The position numbers and the translations under genes were made by a program. 64,000 bases of DNA from Achromobacter sp. UMC46 (GTDB taxonomy: Bacteria > Pseudomonadota > Gammaproteobacteria > Burkholderiales > Burkholderiaceae_B): positions 62,001-126,000 of the forward strand of contig NZ_LZZS01000031.1 of the NCBI RefSeq assembly GCF_014170335.1, given 5' to 3'. Positions 1 to 9,380 of the stretch are shown here, one piece after another; positions within the stretch are counted from its first letter, which is position 1; each line of letters starts with the position of its first letter. The notes below the pieces were generated by a model. That model was not told where the DNA came from. It saw nothing but the letters and a program-made list of their open reading frames with translations, and made no database searches.

Positions 1-1520
1 CCGTTTGTGTGCTGGAAGCCGGCCCGCCGGACAACAGCCCGTACCTGCACATTCCGGCCGGCTTCATCAAGGCCGTGTTCAACAAGAAATACGCCTGGCA
101 ATTTTCCAGCGAAGGCACGGCGCAAACCAATGGCCGGCGCGTGCCGATTCCGCAGGGCCGCACGCTGGGCGGCTCTACGTCCATCAACGGGCTGGTCTAC
201 AACCGCGGCCAAGCGGCCGACTTCGACCACTGGGCCAGTCTGGGCAACCCCGGCTGGGCGTATGCCGACGTGCTGCCGTATTTCAAGTCGATGGAGCGCC
301 GGGAGGGCGGCGACGACCGCTACCGCGGCCGCCAGGGCGAACTGCCCGTCACCGACATCGACTGGATCCATCCGCTGTGCGAGGCCTTCATCGCCGGCGC
401 GGTCGAGCAGGGCATTCCCCGCAACCCCGATTACAACGGCGCCGAGCAGGCGGGCGTGGGCTACTTCCAGCGCACCATCAGCAACGGCTGGCGCATGAGC
501 ACCGCCAAGTGCTTCCTGAAGCCCGCGATGGCGCGCAAGAACCTGGACGTGCGCACCTATGCGCAGGCCACCCGCGTGCTGTTCGACGGCGCGCGCGCCG
601 TGGGCGTGGCCTATTGCCACCCCGCGCATCCCGCCCGGGTGCGGACCGTCCGGGCCAATCGCGAAGTCATCGTCGCGTGCGGGGCGATCAACACGCCCAA
701 GCTCTTGCAGCTGTCCGGCCTGGGGCCGGCCGAGCTGCTGCGCGAACACGGCATCCCCGTCGTCTGCGACCTGCCGGGCGTGGGTGAAAACCTGAGCGAC
801 CACTACTCCGTGCGCATCGTGGCGCGCGTGAAGAACAGCCAGACCATGAACGAGCTGGTCAGGGGCCTGAACCTGGCCGGCCAGATCAGCCGCTGGTTGT
901 TCAAGCAGCCCAGCATCATGGCGCTGAGCCCGTCGCTGCTGCACTATTTCTGGAAATCCCGGCCGGAATTGAAGGCGCCCGACCTGCAAGGCGTGTTTAC
1001 ACCCGCCAGCTACAAGGAAGGCTATGTCGGCCTGCTGGACGACTTTCCCGGCATGACGGCGGGCGTCTGGCAGCACCGTCCGGACAGCCGCGGCCAGGTC
1101 CGCATCCGGTCGTCGGACCCGCTGCAAGACCCCCTCATCCTGGCCAACTACCTGGCCGACGAGCGCGATCAGGCGACCCTGGTGCGCGGCATCCGGCTGG
1201 CCCGCCGCCTGTTGCAGTCGCAGGCGCTGGCGCCGTACTTCGACAGCGAGGCGCTGCCCGGCCCGCTATGCGAATCCGATTCCGAACTGCTGGACTTCGC
1301 GCGCCGCTTCGGCGTGTCGTCCTATCACGTCAACGGCACGGCCCGCATGGGCCCGGCGGACGACAAGTACGCCGTGGTGGACGCGCAGCTGCGCGTGCAC
1401 GGCGTGCAGAACCTGCGCGTGATTGATTCGTCGGTCATGCCATCCATGCCGTCGGCGAATATTTGCGCCGCGACGATGATGATCGGCAACAAGGCGGCCG
1501 ACCTGATCAGGAATTCCTGA
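1..1520 (+). CDS. GMC-family FAD oxidoreductase, 5' end cut off by window edge
   Basis: Glucose-methanol-choline family flavoprotein, expected to oxidise an alcohol with FAD. The reading frame is open from the first bases (codons in phase with position 3), so the N-terminal FAD GxGxxG segment, about 30 residues, lies outside the window. Visible hallmarks are the first GMC signature around GRTLGGSTSINGLVYNRG, the second around GAINTPKLLQLSGLGP, and the C-terminal active-site region with SYHVNGTARMG and SANICAATMMIGNKAADL. It ends 43 bp before an ABC-transporter receptor on the same strand, so it probably belongs to that catabolic operon. The substrate is not predictable. Confidence 0.9.
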   Translation, partial: VCVLEAGPPDNSPYLHIPAGFIKAVFNKKYAWQFSSEGTAQTNGRRVPIPQGRTLGGSTSINGLVYNRGQAADFDHWASLGNPGWAYADVLPYFKSMERREGGDDRYRGRQGELPVTDIDWIHPLCEAFIAGAVEQGIPRNPDYNGAEQAGVGYFQRTISNGWRMSTAKCFLKPAMARKNLDVRTYAQATRVLFDGARAVGVAYCHPAHPARVRTVRANREVIVACGAINTPKLLQLSGLGPAELLREHGIPVVCDLPGVGENLSDHYSVRIVARVKNSQTMNELVRGLNLAGQISRWLFKQPSIMALSPSLLHYFWKSRPELKAPDLQGVFTPASYKEGYVGLLDDFPGMTAGVWQHRPDSRGQVRIRSSDPLQDPLILANYLADERDQATLVRGIRLARRLLQSQALAPYFDSEALPGPLCESDSELLDFARRFGVSSYHVNGTARMGPADDKYAVVDAQLRVHGVQNLRVIDSSVMPSMPSANICAATMMIGNKAADLIRNS

Positions 1521-1533
1521 AAACCCAAGAGGC

Positions 1534-1549
1534 GGCCACCCGAGTGGCC
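1534..1549. other. Small intergenic hairpin
   Basis: GGCCAC, CCGA loop, GTGGCC inverted repeat between the GMC oxidoreductase stop and the next ribosome binding site. It has no following T run, so it is not a convincing terminator. It may be an RNA-stability or attenuation hairpin inside the operon. Confidence 0.35.
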
Positions 1550-1563
1550 CGTTAGGAGACAAC

Positions 1564-2766
1564 GTGTACACCAAGCATTTCCCCCAGACCATGAAGGCCC
1601 TGCTGCTGTCGGCGGCCCTGATGGGCGCCAGTGGCGCCGCGCTGGCCGACGACATCAAGATCGGCTTCAACAGCGACATGTCGGCCACCGGGTCGGCGGA
1701 CTTCGGCATTTCGGCCCTGGCCGGCGCGCGCCAGGCCGCGGACGACCTGAACGCCGCCGGCGGCGTGCTGGGCAAGAAGGTCGTCATCGTCGAACGCGAC
1801 GACGTCGGCGCCCCGCCCAAGGCGATCCAGAACACCAACGAGCTGGTCGACAACATCAAGGTCAACGCCATGCTGGGCGGCGTGAATTCCGGCAACATGC
1901 TGGCCTGGCTGCACATCGTGCAGCAGAAGAAGATCCCGACGATCTCGCCGGTGGCCACGGCCACCGACATCACGGGCCGCTACGCCAAGACGCCGCCGAA
2001 CTACGTGTTCCGCGTGTCCATGCGCGACCGCGACCAGATCGCGCTGCTGGCCGCCTATGCGGCGCGCGCCAGCAAGACGGGCAAGGTGGCGATCATCGCC
2101 GACACCACCGGCTACGGCCAGCAGGGCGCGAAAGACGCGCTGGAAATCCTGGCGCTGCACAAGATCACGCCGGTGGCCAACGAGAAGTTCGGTCCGAAAG
2201 ACACGGACATGAGCTCGCAGCTGAACAAGATCAAGGGCTCGGGTGCGGACACGCTGATCGTCTACGCGCTGGCCGATTCCAACGCGCACGTCATGCGCAG
2301 CCTGGAGAAGATCAACTATTTCCCGACGACGCTGGCGTCCTGGGCCAACCTGAGCTCGCCGTTCCTGCGCATCGCAGGCCCCGAGCTGGCCGGCAAGATG
2401 ATCTTCACGGCGTCGATCACCGAAGATTCGTCCAAAGAATCCAAGGCGTTGTACGACACGCTGATGAAGCGCGACGGCCGCGTGCCGACCTATGTGATGG
2501 CTGCGCAGGCCTATGACTCGGTCAAGCTGATCGCCGCCGCCATGGAGCAGGCCAAGTCCACCGACGGCCCCGCCGTGCAGGCCGCCTTGCAGCAGCTGTC
2601 GCAGGCGCAGGGCGTCATCAAGACGTACCAGCAGCCGTTCTCGGCGGACAACCACGAGGCGCTGTCGGTGAAGGACTTCCGCCTGGTGCGGTGGATCGAC
2701 GGCAAGGTGGTGACGGTGGACGACGAGGTCACGCGCGCCATCAAGCCCGAAGACCTGAAGCTGTAA
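1564..2766 (+). CDS. Branched-chain amino acid-type ABC transporter substrate-binding protein (LivK-like)
   Basis: Periplasmic receptor of the Peripla_BP_6 (LivJ/LivK) family, about 400 residues. The GTG start at 1564 is chosen because AGGAG lies at 1554-1558; an internal ATG at 1591 (MKALLLSAALMGASG) is the alternative and would give a more compact signal peptide, cleaved near ALADDIKIGF. The mature part shows the family pattern IKIGFNSDMSATGSADFG and a domain-crossing TTGYGQQGAKDALE segment. It heads a livKH(MG)F transporter set. Ligands in this family include amino acids, aromatic acids, amides and other carboxylates; the flanking CoA-transferase and lyase genes suggest an organic acid. 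Confidence 0.88.
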   Translation: MYTKHFPQTMKALLLSAALMGASGAALADDIKIGFNSDMSATGSADFGISALAGARQAADDLNAAGGVLGKKVVIVERDDVGAPPKAIQNTNELVDNIKVNAMLGGVNSGNMLAWLHIVQQKKIPTISPVATATDITGRYAKTPPNYVFRVSMRDRDQIALLAAYAARASKTGKVAIIADTTGYGQQGAKDALEILALHKITPVANEKFGPKDTDMSSQLNKIKGSGADTLIVYALADSNAHVMRSLEKINYFPTTLASWANLSSPFLRIAGPELAGKMIFTASITEDSSKESKALYDTLMKRDGRVPTYVMAAQAYDSVKLIAAAMEQAKSTDGPAVQAALQQLSQAQGVIKTYQQPFSADNHEALSVKDFRLVRWIDGKVVTVDDEVTRAIKPEDLKL

Positions 2767-2773
2767 ACGAGCA

Positions 2774-2845
2774 GTACCGCGGTACATCAAGGATCTCTCC
2801 CCCTGCGGCGGCAGCGCGGCGGGGGGAGTCGTCAAAAGGGGGCCT
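2774..2845. repeat. Intergenic palindromes, likely GC-rich extragenic palindromic repeat
   Basis: Two structures sit between the receptor and permease genes. The first is the perfect 12-bp palindrome GTACCGCGGTAC at 2774-2785. The second is a larger hairpin with arms CTCCCCC (2797-2803) and GGGGGAG (near 2822-2828), followed by a GGGGGCC tail. The C-run/G-run layout and the tail recall the repeats near 37.7 and 52.7 kb, so it may be a diverged member of that family. Confidence 0.5.
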
Positions 2846-2850
2846 TCAGC

Positions 2851-3765
2851 ATGCAAATACTACAAGCCATATTGAGTGGATTGGCCATGGGCAGCGTCTA
2901 TGCCCTGGTCGCGTTCGGTTTCAGCATCACGTACACCACGACCAAGACGTTCAACTTCGGCCAAGGCGCGTTCCTGGCCCTGGCCAGCCTGATCGGCATC
3001 AGCGCGATCCTGCTGGTCACGCAAGGAAAATTGATCGGCTTTCCCAGCCCGGAGGACGTGACCTGGGGATCGTTCCTGTTCGCGCTGCTGGCGGCCATGC
3101 TGGTCCTGGGCCTGCTGGGATTCGTGCTGTACATCACCGCCATCAAGCATTTCGTGGGCGAAGCGGGGCTGTCGTGGGTGATGAGCACCATCGGCTTCGG
3201 CATCATCATCCAGAACCTGGCGCTGCTGATCTGGGGGCCGGCACCGATTGCGGTGGCCTCGCCGCTGGGCGAGGGCATCATCACGATTTTCGGCACCGGC
3301 GTGCGTCCCCAGGAGATCCTGGTGTTCGGCACCACGCTTGTGCTGATGATCGTGTTCGACTGGGCGCTGCACAAGACGAAGATGGGCAAGGCGGTGCGCG
3401 CGGTGGCATTCAGCAAGTCGACCGCCAGCCTGATGGGCATCAACGCCAATGCGGTGGCGGTGGGCGTGTTCGTCATCAGTTCGGCGCTGGCCGCGATCGC
3501 GGGCGTGATGATCGCGCCGATCGCGACCGCGTCCGTGTTCGTGGGCACGCTGCTGTCGCTCAAGGCGTTTTCGGCCGCCATCCTGGGCGGGCTTGAGAAT
3601 CCGCGCGGCTGCATCTTCGGCGGCTTCCTGATCGGGCTGCTGGAATCGCTGATCGGCCTGTGGTATTCGAACCTGCGCGAGATCGCGGTGTTCGCGCTGA
3701 TCATCGTCGTGCTGTATTTCCGCCCGGCCGGCATCCTGGGCCGCGTGCATGCGGAGAAGGTGTGA
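2851..3765 (+). CDS. Liv-type ABC transporter permease (LivH family)
   Basis: Inner-membrane permease of a branched-chain-type ABC importer, 304 residues, usual length for LivH. It is strongly hydrophobic throughout. The N-terminal MGSVYALVAFGFSITYTTTKTFNFGQGAFLAL matches the LivH start pattern, and the C-terminal GGLENPRGCIFGGFLIGLLESL is the conserved segment before the last helices. It ends with PAGILGR. Its stop is 2 nt before the start of the fused permease-ATPase gene, so translation is probably coupled. Confidence 0.93.
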   Translation: MQILQAILSGLAMGSVYALVAFGFSITYTTTKTFNFGQGAFLALASLIGISAILLVTQGKLIGFPSPEDVTWGSFLFALLAAMLVLGLLGFVLYITAIKHFVGEAGLSWVMSTIGFGIIIQNLALLIWGPAPIAVASPLGEGIITIFGTGVRPQEILVFGTTLVLMIVFDWALHKTKMGKAVRAVAFSKSTASLMGINANAVAVGVFVISSALAAIAGVMIAPIATASVFVGTLLSLKAFSAAILGGLENPRGCIFGGFLIGLLESLIGLWYSNLREIAVFALIIVVLYFRPAGILGRVHAEKV

Positions 3766-3767
3766 AC

Positions 3768-5543
3768 ATGTCCAAACTTCTCATTCCGCTGGTCGTCGCG
3801 GCCCTGGCCGTGGGTTTCGCCTATTCGGGGCTGAACGATTTCTATCTGCTGATCCTGTTTAACATCGGGGTCTATTACATCGCCGCCACCGGCTTCAACA
3901 TCCTGGTCGGCCAGACCGGGCAGAAGTCGCTGGGCCATGCCGGCCTGTTCGGCGTGGGCGCCTACACCGTGGCGCTGCTGACCGTGAACTACCAGGTCAA
4001 TCCGTGGCTGGCGCTGCTGTGCGCGGCGGGCGTGTCGGCCGTTTTCGGCGTGGCCATCGCCATCCCGGCCCTGAAAGTGAAAGGGCCCAGCCTGGCCATG
4101 GTCACCATCGCCTTCGGCCTGCTGATCGAAAAGATCGTGTCCGAATGGACCGACGTGTTCAAGGGCCAGGAAGGTTTCTACGGCATTACGGGGCTGACCT
4201 TCAACGGCGCCACGCTGGACAGCCGCCAGTGGGTGGTCGTGGTGGTGCTGCTGGGCCTGGCGCTGCACGCGATGACGTCCTTGCTGTTGAACGGGCGCTT
4301 CGGCCGCGGCTTCGCCGCCGTGCGCACGTCCGAAATCGCCGCGGAAAGCGTGGGCATCAGCGTCTACCGTTTCAAGATCCTGGCGTTCGCGATCAGCGCC
4401 ATCACCTGCGGCATCGCGGGCGGGCTGGTGGCGCAGCAGAACCAGTACATCAACTCGGACTTCGTCAATTTCAACTTGTCGGTGTTCTTCCTGGTGCTGG
4501 TGCTGTTCGGCGGCCGCACGCCGGTGGGCTCGTTCCTGGGAGCAGTCGTGCTGACGGTGCTGGACGCCATGCTGGCGCGCTGGCCGGAAGTGCAGCATTT
4601 CGCCTACGGCCTGATCCTGCTGTTCGCACTGTACGCCATGCCGGAAGGCCTGGCCGGGCTGCTGCGCCGGGTGTTGCCGCAACGCGGCCAGCGGGACGTG
4701 TTGGCGCGCGGCGCGGCGGCCGCCGAATGGACGCCCGAGCGTGCCGTGCAGGCCGCGCAACCCGCCCCGGGCCGGGCCGCGCAGGAATTTCTGGAGGTGA
4801 AGGATTTGTACAAGGCCTTCGGCGGCGTGGTCCCGACCAACAAGGTGTCGTTCTCGCTGGCGCAGGGTTCGATCGTGTCGCTGATCGGCCCCAATGGCGC
4901 CGGCAAGACCACGACCCTGAACCTGCTGTCGGGGCTGGTCTCGCCGGACGCGGGCAGCATCCGCTTCAAGAACAAGCAGATGGTGGGCCTGTCCCCCAAC
5001 GAGATCGCGGCGTCCGGCATCGGCCGCACGTTCCAGAACCTGAAGCTGTTCGACGGCCTGACGGCGCTTGAGAACGTCATGGTCGGGTTCTACCGCGTGC
5101 AGAAATCCGGGTTCTTCTCCAACCTGCTGGGCCTGCCGGCCAGCCTGGCCGAAGAGCGCCGCATGCGCCGGGAGGCATTCGCCATCCTGAAGTTCTTCGA
5201 CCTGGACCGTTACGCGGACGACGCCGCCAACAGCCTGCCCTACGGGTTGCAGCGCCGGCTGGAGATCGCCCGCGCGGTGGCCGCCATGCCTGACCTGCTG
5301 CTGCTGGACGAGCCCGCGGCGGGCCTGAACCCGGCCGAAACCGACCAGCTGACCGACCTGATCGTGAAGCTCAAGGGCATGGGCCTGACCATCCTGCTGA
5401 TCGAACATCATATGGATCTGGTCATGGCGATTTCGGACCACATCGTCGTGCTGGACTACGGCGTGAAGATCGCCTCGGGCCTGCCGAACCACATCCAGGA
5501 GAACCCGAAAGTGATCGAAGCCTACCTGGGCGCGCCCGCATAG
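3768..5543 (+). CDS. Fused LivM permease and LivG ATPase of a Liv-type ABC importer
   Basis: A single 591-residue protein combining two subunits that are usually separate. Residues 1 to about 305 are a LivM-type permease (GFNILVGQTGQKSLGHAGLFGVGAY near the N-terminus). A proline- and alanine-rich linker runs to about residue 339. From there is a LivG-type ATPase with Walker A GPNGAGKTT near residue 374, the LivG signature YGLQRRLEIARA and Walker B LLLLDEP. The start is the ATG 2 nt after the livH stop. No stop codon or frame change separates the halves. The partner ATPase follows at 5553. Confidence 0.95.
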   Translation: MSKLLIPLVVAALAVGFAYSGLNDFYLLILFNIGVYYIAATGFNILVGQTGQKSLGHAGLFGVGAYTVALLTVNYQVNPWLALLCAAGVSAVFGVAIAIPALKVKGPSLAMVTIAFGLLIEKIVSEWTDVFKGQEGFYGITGLTFNGATLDSRQWVVVVVLLGLALHAMTSLLLNGRFGRGFAAVRTSEIAAESVGISVYRFKILAFAISAITCGIAGGLVAQQNQYINSDFVNFNLSVFFLVLVLFGGRTPVGSFLGAVVLTVLDAMLARWPEVQHFAYGLILLFALYAMPEGLAGLLRRVLPQRGQRDVLARGAAAAEWTPERAVQAAQPAPGRAAQEFLEVKDLYKAFGGVVPTNKVSFSLAQGSIVSLIGPNGAGKTTTLNLLSGLVSPDAGSIRFKNKQMVGLSPNEIAASGIGRTFQNLKLFDGLTALENVMVGFYRVQKSGFFSNLLGLPASLAEERRMRREAFAILKFFDLDRYADDAANSLPYGLQRRLEIARAVAAMPDLLLLDEPAAGLNPAETDQLTDLIVKLKGMGLTILLIEHHMDLVMAISDHIVVLDYGVKIASGLPNHIQENPKVIEAYLGAPA

Positions 5544-5552
5544 GAGACCACC

Positions 5553-6275
5553 ATGAGCCGATTACTGGATATCAAAGACCTGGCGGTCAGCTACGGCGCC
5601 GTCAACGCGCTGAAGCGGGTGTCGCTGCATGTGGACACGAACGAGATCGTGACCATCATCGGCGGCAACGGCGCGGGCAAGAGCACGATGATGCGCGCGC
5701 TGTCGGGCATCGAGAAGTCCACGGGATCCATCACGTTCGCCGGGCAGGACCTGGGGGGTGTCAGCGCGCACAAGCGCGTGGGGCTGGGCATCGCCCACGT
5801 GCCGGAAGGCCGCCAGGTGTTCCCGGACCAGACCGTGTTCGACAACCTGATGCTGGGCGCCTTCCTGCGCAAAGAGCCGCCGGCCGAGCTGGCCGCCGAG
5901 ATCGAACGCTGCTTTGCGATGTTCCCGCGCCTGAAAGAGCGCCGGGACCAGTATGCGGGCACGCTGTCGGGCGGCGAACAGCAGATGCTGGCCATCTGCC
6001 GCGCGCTGATGAGCAAGCCGCGCATCCTGATGCTGGACGAGCCATCGTTGGGGCTGGCGCCGCTGATCGTGGCCGAGATCTTCAAGATCATCAAGTCGCT
6101 GAAAGAACGCGGCATGACGATCCTGCTGGTCGAGCAGATGGCCAACCAGGCGCTGGCGATTTCGGACCGCGCCTATGTGCTGGAGGTGGGCTCCATCGTG
6201 ATGGAGGGCACCGGCCAGGAATTGTTGGCCTCCGAGCGCGTGCGCGAGGCCTATCTGGGAAAACACAAGAGCTGA
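5553..6275 (+). CDS. Liv-type ABC transporter ATPase (LivF family)
   Basis: Second ATPase of the importer, 240 residues. It carries Walker A GGNGAGKST, the typical LivF stretch GIAHVPEGRQVFPDQTVFDNL, ABC signature LSGGEQQMLAICRAL, Walker B ILMLDEPSLGLAP and switch VEQ in ILLVEQMANQAL. Start ATG follows AGGAG by a normal distance, 9 nt after the fused permease-ATPase. It would pair with the LivG half of the fusion to power uptake. Confidence 0.94.
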   Translation: MSRLLDIKDLAVSYGAVNALKRVSLHVDTNEIVTIIGGNGAGKSTMMRALSGIEKSTGSITFAGQDLGGVSAHKRVGLGIAHVPEGRQVFPDQTVFDNLMLGAFLRKEPPAELAAEIERCFAMFPRLKERRDQYAGTLSGGEQQMLAICRALMSKPRILMLDEPSLGLAPLIVAEIFKIIKSLKERGMTILLVEQMANQALAISDRAYVLEVGSIVMEGTGQELLASERVREAYLGKHKS

Positions 6276-6285
6276 CGAGGCAATC

Positions 6286-7476
6286 ATGTCATCCAAACCT
6301 TTGAGCGGGATCCGTGTGCTGGAGCTGGGCCAGCTGATCGCCGGGCCGTTCGCCGCCAAGATGCTGGGCGAATTCGGCGCCGAGGTGATCAAGATCGAGC
6401 CGCCCGGCAAGGGCGACCCCCTGCGCAACTGGCGCCTGATCCATGACGGCACGTCCGTCTGGTGGCAGGTGCAGTCGCGCAACAAGAAGTCGGTCAGCCT
6501 GGACCTGCGCCAACCCGAGGCGCAGGACCTGATCCGCGCGCTGGTCAAGGACATCGACGTTGTGGTCGAGAACTTCAAGCCGGGCACGATGGAAGGCTGG
6601 GGGCTGGGTTGGGAAGACCTGCGCGCGATCAACCCGCGCCTGGTGATGCTGCGCGTGTCGGGCTACGGCCAGACGGGCCCCTATCGCGACCTGCCCGGTT
6701 TCGGCGCCATCGGCGAAGCCATGGGCGGCCTGCGCCACCTGAGCGGCGAGCCGGACCGCACGCCCGTGCGCGTAGGCATCTCCATCGGCGATTCGCTGTC
6801 GGCCCTGCATGGCGTGATCGGCATCCTGCTGGCGCTGCGCGCCCGCGACCAGAACGGCCAGGGGCAGATGATCGACGTGGCGCTGTACGAGTCCGTCTTC
6901 AACATGATGGAAAGCCTGCTGCCGGAATATGCCGTGTTCGGCGAAGTGCGCCAGCCGGCGGGCAGCAGCCTGCCGGGCATCGCGCCCAGCAACGCCTACC
7001 GCTGCCAGGACAACAAATACGTGCTGATCGCCGGCAACGGCGACAGCATCTTCAAGCGCCTGATGGGCGTGATCGGACGCCCGGACCTGGCCGACGCGCC
7101 GGAACTGGCGAATAACGCCGGCCGCGTGAAGCACGTGGTGATGCTGGACGACGCCATTTCGCAATGGACCGGCCAGCATCCGCTGGACGAGGTGCTGGTC
7201 CGCCTGAACGAAGGCCAGATACCTGCCGGCAAGATCTACGACGTGGCCGACATCGCCACCGACCCCCATTACCAGGCGCGCGGCATGATCCTGGACGGCG
7301 CCTTGCCCGACGGCACGCCGATCAAGCTGCCGGGCATCGTGCCCAAACTGTCGGAAACGCCGGGCGAGGTGCGCAGTGCCGCGCCCGCCCTGGGCCAGGA
7401 CACGGACGAGGTGCTGGCCGGCCTGGGCGTGGACGACGTGAAGCGCGCCGACTGGCGCGCACGCGGCATCATCTGA
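6286..7476 (+). CDS. Class III (CaiB/BaiF family) CoA-transferase
   Basis: Family III CoA-transferase, 396 residues, moving CoA between carboxylic acids through an aspartyl-CoA intermediate. The N-terminus MSSKPLSGIRVLELGQLIAGPFAAKMLGEFGAEVIKIEPPGKGD is diagnostic. The likely catalytic aspartate is D169 in GISIGDSLSALHG, the same position as in formyl-CoA transferase. It sits 10 nt after livF and 11 nt before an HMG-CoA-lyase-like gene. The pair fits activation of an imported dicarboxylate or hydroxy acid to its CoA ester, then cleavage. Donor and acceptor are not known. Confidence 0.92.
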   Translation: MSSKPLSGIRVLELGQLIAGPFAAKMLGEFGAEVIKIEPPGKGDPLRNWRLIHDGTSVWWQVQSRNKKSVSLDLRQPEAQDLIRALVKDIDVVVENFKPGTMEGWGLGWEDLRAINPRLVMLRVSGYGQTGPYRDLPGFGAIGEAMGGLRHLSGEPDRTPVRVGISIGDSLSALHGVIGILLALRARDQNGQGQMIDVALYESVFNMMESLLPEYAVFGEVRQPAGSSLPGIAPSNAYRCQDNKYVLIAGNGDSIFKRLMGVIGRPDLADAPELANNAGRVKHVVMLDDAISQWTGQHPLDEVLVRLNEGQIPAGKIYDVADIATDPHYQARGMILDGALPDGTPIKLPGIVPKLSETPGEVRSAAPALGQDTDEVLAGLGVDDVKRADWRARGII

Positions 7477-7487
7477 AGAGGACAGCC

Positions 7488-8429
7488 ATGAACGAAGCGA
7501 GCGAAAGCCGCAAGAAGCTCTACATCCAGGACGTGGCGCCCCGGGACGGCTTCCAGAACGAAAAGCAGTTTATCGAGACGCAGGACAAGATCGACTTCAT
7601 CAACGCGCTGTCCCGAAGCGGATTCGCCAAGATCGAGGCCACGTCCTTCACGTCGCCCAAGGCGATTCCCGCGCTGCGCGACGCCGAATCCGTGATGCAC
7701 CAGATCGACCGCAATCCGGACGTGGTCTACACGGTGCTGGTGCCCAATGTGCGCGGCGCGCAGCGGGCGCTGGAATGCAACGTGGACGAGGTCAACCTGG
7801 TGATGTCGGTCAGCGAGACCCATAACCGCGCCAACCTGCGCATGACGCGCGAGCAATCGTTCGAGCAGTTGAGCGACGTGGTCAACGTCGTGCGCGGCAG
7901 CCGGGTGGCGATCAACGTGTCGTTGTCCACCGTGTTCGGTTGCCCGATGGAAGGCGACATCAACGCCTTCGACGTGCTGGAGCTGGTGGGGCGCTTCGCC
8001 GCCCTGGGGGTGGATGGCGTGACCCTGTGCGACACGACCGGCATGGCGTATCCCACGCAGGTGGGCAAGATCAGCCGCGAGGTCCGCCGGCTGTTCCCGG
8101 ACCTGACCACGACCCTGCATTTCCACAACACGCGCGGCATGGCGCTGGCCAACACGCTGGCGGCGCTGGAGGCGGGCATCGACCGCTTCGACGCGTCGCT
8201 GGGCGGTCTGGGCGGCTGCCCCTACGCGCCGGGCGCCAGCGGCAACGTCTGCACGGAAGAACTGGTGCACATGCTGGAGTTGATGGGTTACGACACGGGC
8301 GTGGACCTGACCCGTATCCTGGGCATCGCGGCGACGCTGCCCGCGCTGGTCGGGCACGACATCCCCAGCCAGATCCTGAAGGCGGGGCCGCGCCTGACGC
8401 TGCATCCGGCACCGGAATCGGGCACCTGA
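7488..8429 (+). CDS. Hydroxymethylglutaryl-CoA lyase family protein
   Basis: DRE-TIM metallolyase of 313 residues, expected to split a 3-hydroxy-3-methylglutaryl-CoA-like ester into acetyl-CoA and a keto acid. Start ATG 7488 follows AGAGGACAGCC and gives MNEASESRKKLYIQDVAPRDGFQNEKQFI, where DVAPRDG is the metal-binding first strand. Also visible are CDTTGMAYPTQVG, HFHNTRGMALANT and the family signature loop GGLGGCPYAPGASGNVCTEE with its catalytic cysteine. Close relatives in soil bacteria act on other 3-hydroxyacyl-CoA esters, so the exact substrate should follow the neighbouring CoA-transferase. Confidence 0.88.
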   Translation: MNEASESRKKLYIQDVAPRDGFQNEKQFIETQDKIDFINALSRSGFAKIEATSFTSPKAIPALRDAESVMHQIDRNPDVVYTVLVPNVRGAQRALECNVDEVNLVMSVSETHNRANLRMTREQSFEQLSDVVNVVRGSRVAINVSLSTVFGCPMEGDINAFDVLELVGRFAALGVDGVTLCDTTGMAYPTQVGKISREVRRLFPDLTTTLHFHNTRGMALANTLAALEAGIDRFDASLGGLGGCPYAPGASGNVCTEELVHMLELMGYDTGVDLTRILGIAATLPALVGHDIPSQILKAGPRLTLHPAPESGT

Positions 8430-8515
8430 ACGGCGCGACTGGGCCCGGCGGCTGATGCCCGGGCGGCGGGCGTTGTGCTAAGTTGCCGGGAATGCCGCCC
8501 GGCCCGGAGCCCGCC

Positions 8516-9301
8516 ATGCTGAAATTCGCCGCCAACCTGTCGATGATGTACCCGGAACACGCGTTCCTGGACCGTTACGCCGCTGCGGCGGCGGATGGTT
8601 TTTTGGGTGTGGAATGCATGTTCCCGTACGAAGCCCCCGCGGCCTTCGTGCGCGCGCGCATGGATGCGGCCGGCGTGACGCAAGTACTGTTCAACGCGCC
8701 GCCCGGCGTGGTCAGCCAGGGCGAGCGCGGGCTGGCGGCGCTGCCCGGCCGGCAAGCGGAATTCCAGGCAGGCATCGAACAGGCGCTGTCCTACGCGACC
8801 GCGTTGTCCTGCTCGAACGTCCATGTGATGGCGGGCCTGGCGCCGGCCGACATGCCGCGCGAGGCCCTGCTGGACTGCTACCGCGAGAACCTGGACTGGG
8901 CCGCCCGCCAGGCGCGGTCGGCAGGCGTCACGGTGCTGATCGAACCCATCAACACGCGCGACATCCCCGGCTATATCCTCAACCGCCAAGACGACGCGCA
9001 TGCGGTCGTGCAGGCCGTCAACGCGCCCAATCTGAAGGTACAGATGGACTTGTACCATTGCCAGATCGTCGAGGGCGACGTCACCGCCAAGCTGCGCGAA
9101 TACCTGCCGACCGGGCGGGTAGGCCACTTGCAGATCGCCGGCGTGCCGCTGCGCCACGAGCCGGACCGGGGCGAACTGGATTACGGCTGGGTGTTCAGCG
9201 TGCTGCGCGAGCTGGATTACCGGGGCTGGATCGGTTGCGAATACCGGCCCGCAGGCGACACCTCGGCCGGCCTGCGGTGGCTGTCCGCCGCTCGTGGCTG
9301 A
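8516..9301 (+). CDS. Hydroxypyruvate isomerase family TIM-barrel protein
   Basis: Sugar-phosphate isomerase/epimerase-like TIM barrel of 261 residues. The ATG at 8516 is preferred because GGAG lies at 8506-8509 and the protein then begins [33 protein letters not shown], as in Hyi proteins. Upstream in-frame ATGs at 8483 and 8492 lack support. Candidate metal and acid/base residues appear in [28 protein letters not shown] and [22 protein letters not shown]. It closes the first catabolic operon, 86 nt after the lyase. Its role there (hydroxypyruvate or tartronate semialdehyde interconversion) is inferred from the family only. Confidence 0.85.
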   Translation: MLKFAANLSMMYPEHAFLDRYAAAAADGFLGVECMFPYEAPAAFVRARMDAAGVTQVLFNAPPGVVSQGERGLAALPGRQAEFQAGIEQALSYATALSCSNVHVMAGLAPADMPREALLDCYRENLDWAARQARSAGVTVLIEPINTRDIPGYILNRQDDAHAVVQAVNAPNLKVQMDLYHCQIVEGDVTAKLREYLPTGRVGHLQIAGVPLRHEPDRGELDYGWVFSVLRELDYRGWIGCEYRPAGDTSAGLRWLSAARG

Positions 9302-9380
9302 TTGCCGCTTCCGCCCCAAGCGCCCAATTCCCCGATGAGAGGCTCCCGCGCGCGAAAACGCGCATGCCGGCGAAAAACTA

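Noticed and set aside
2898-5492. 864-residue open frame antisense to the Liv genes
   Set aside because: Low-complexity, His/Arg/Gln-rich translation with no motif, lying fully opposite clear ABC transporter genes; a GC-bias shadow.
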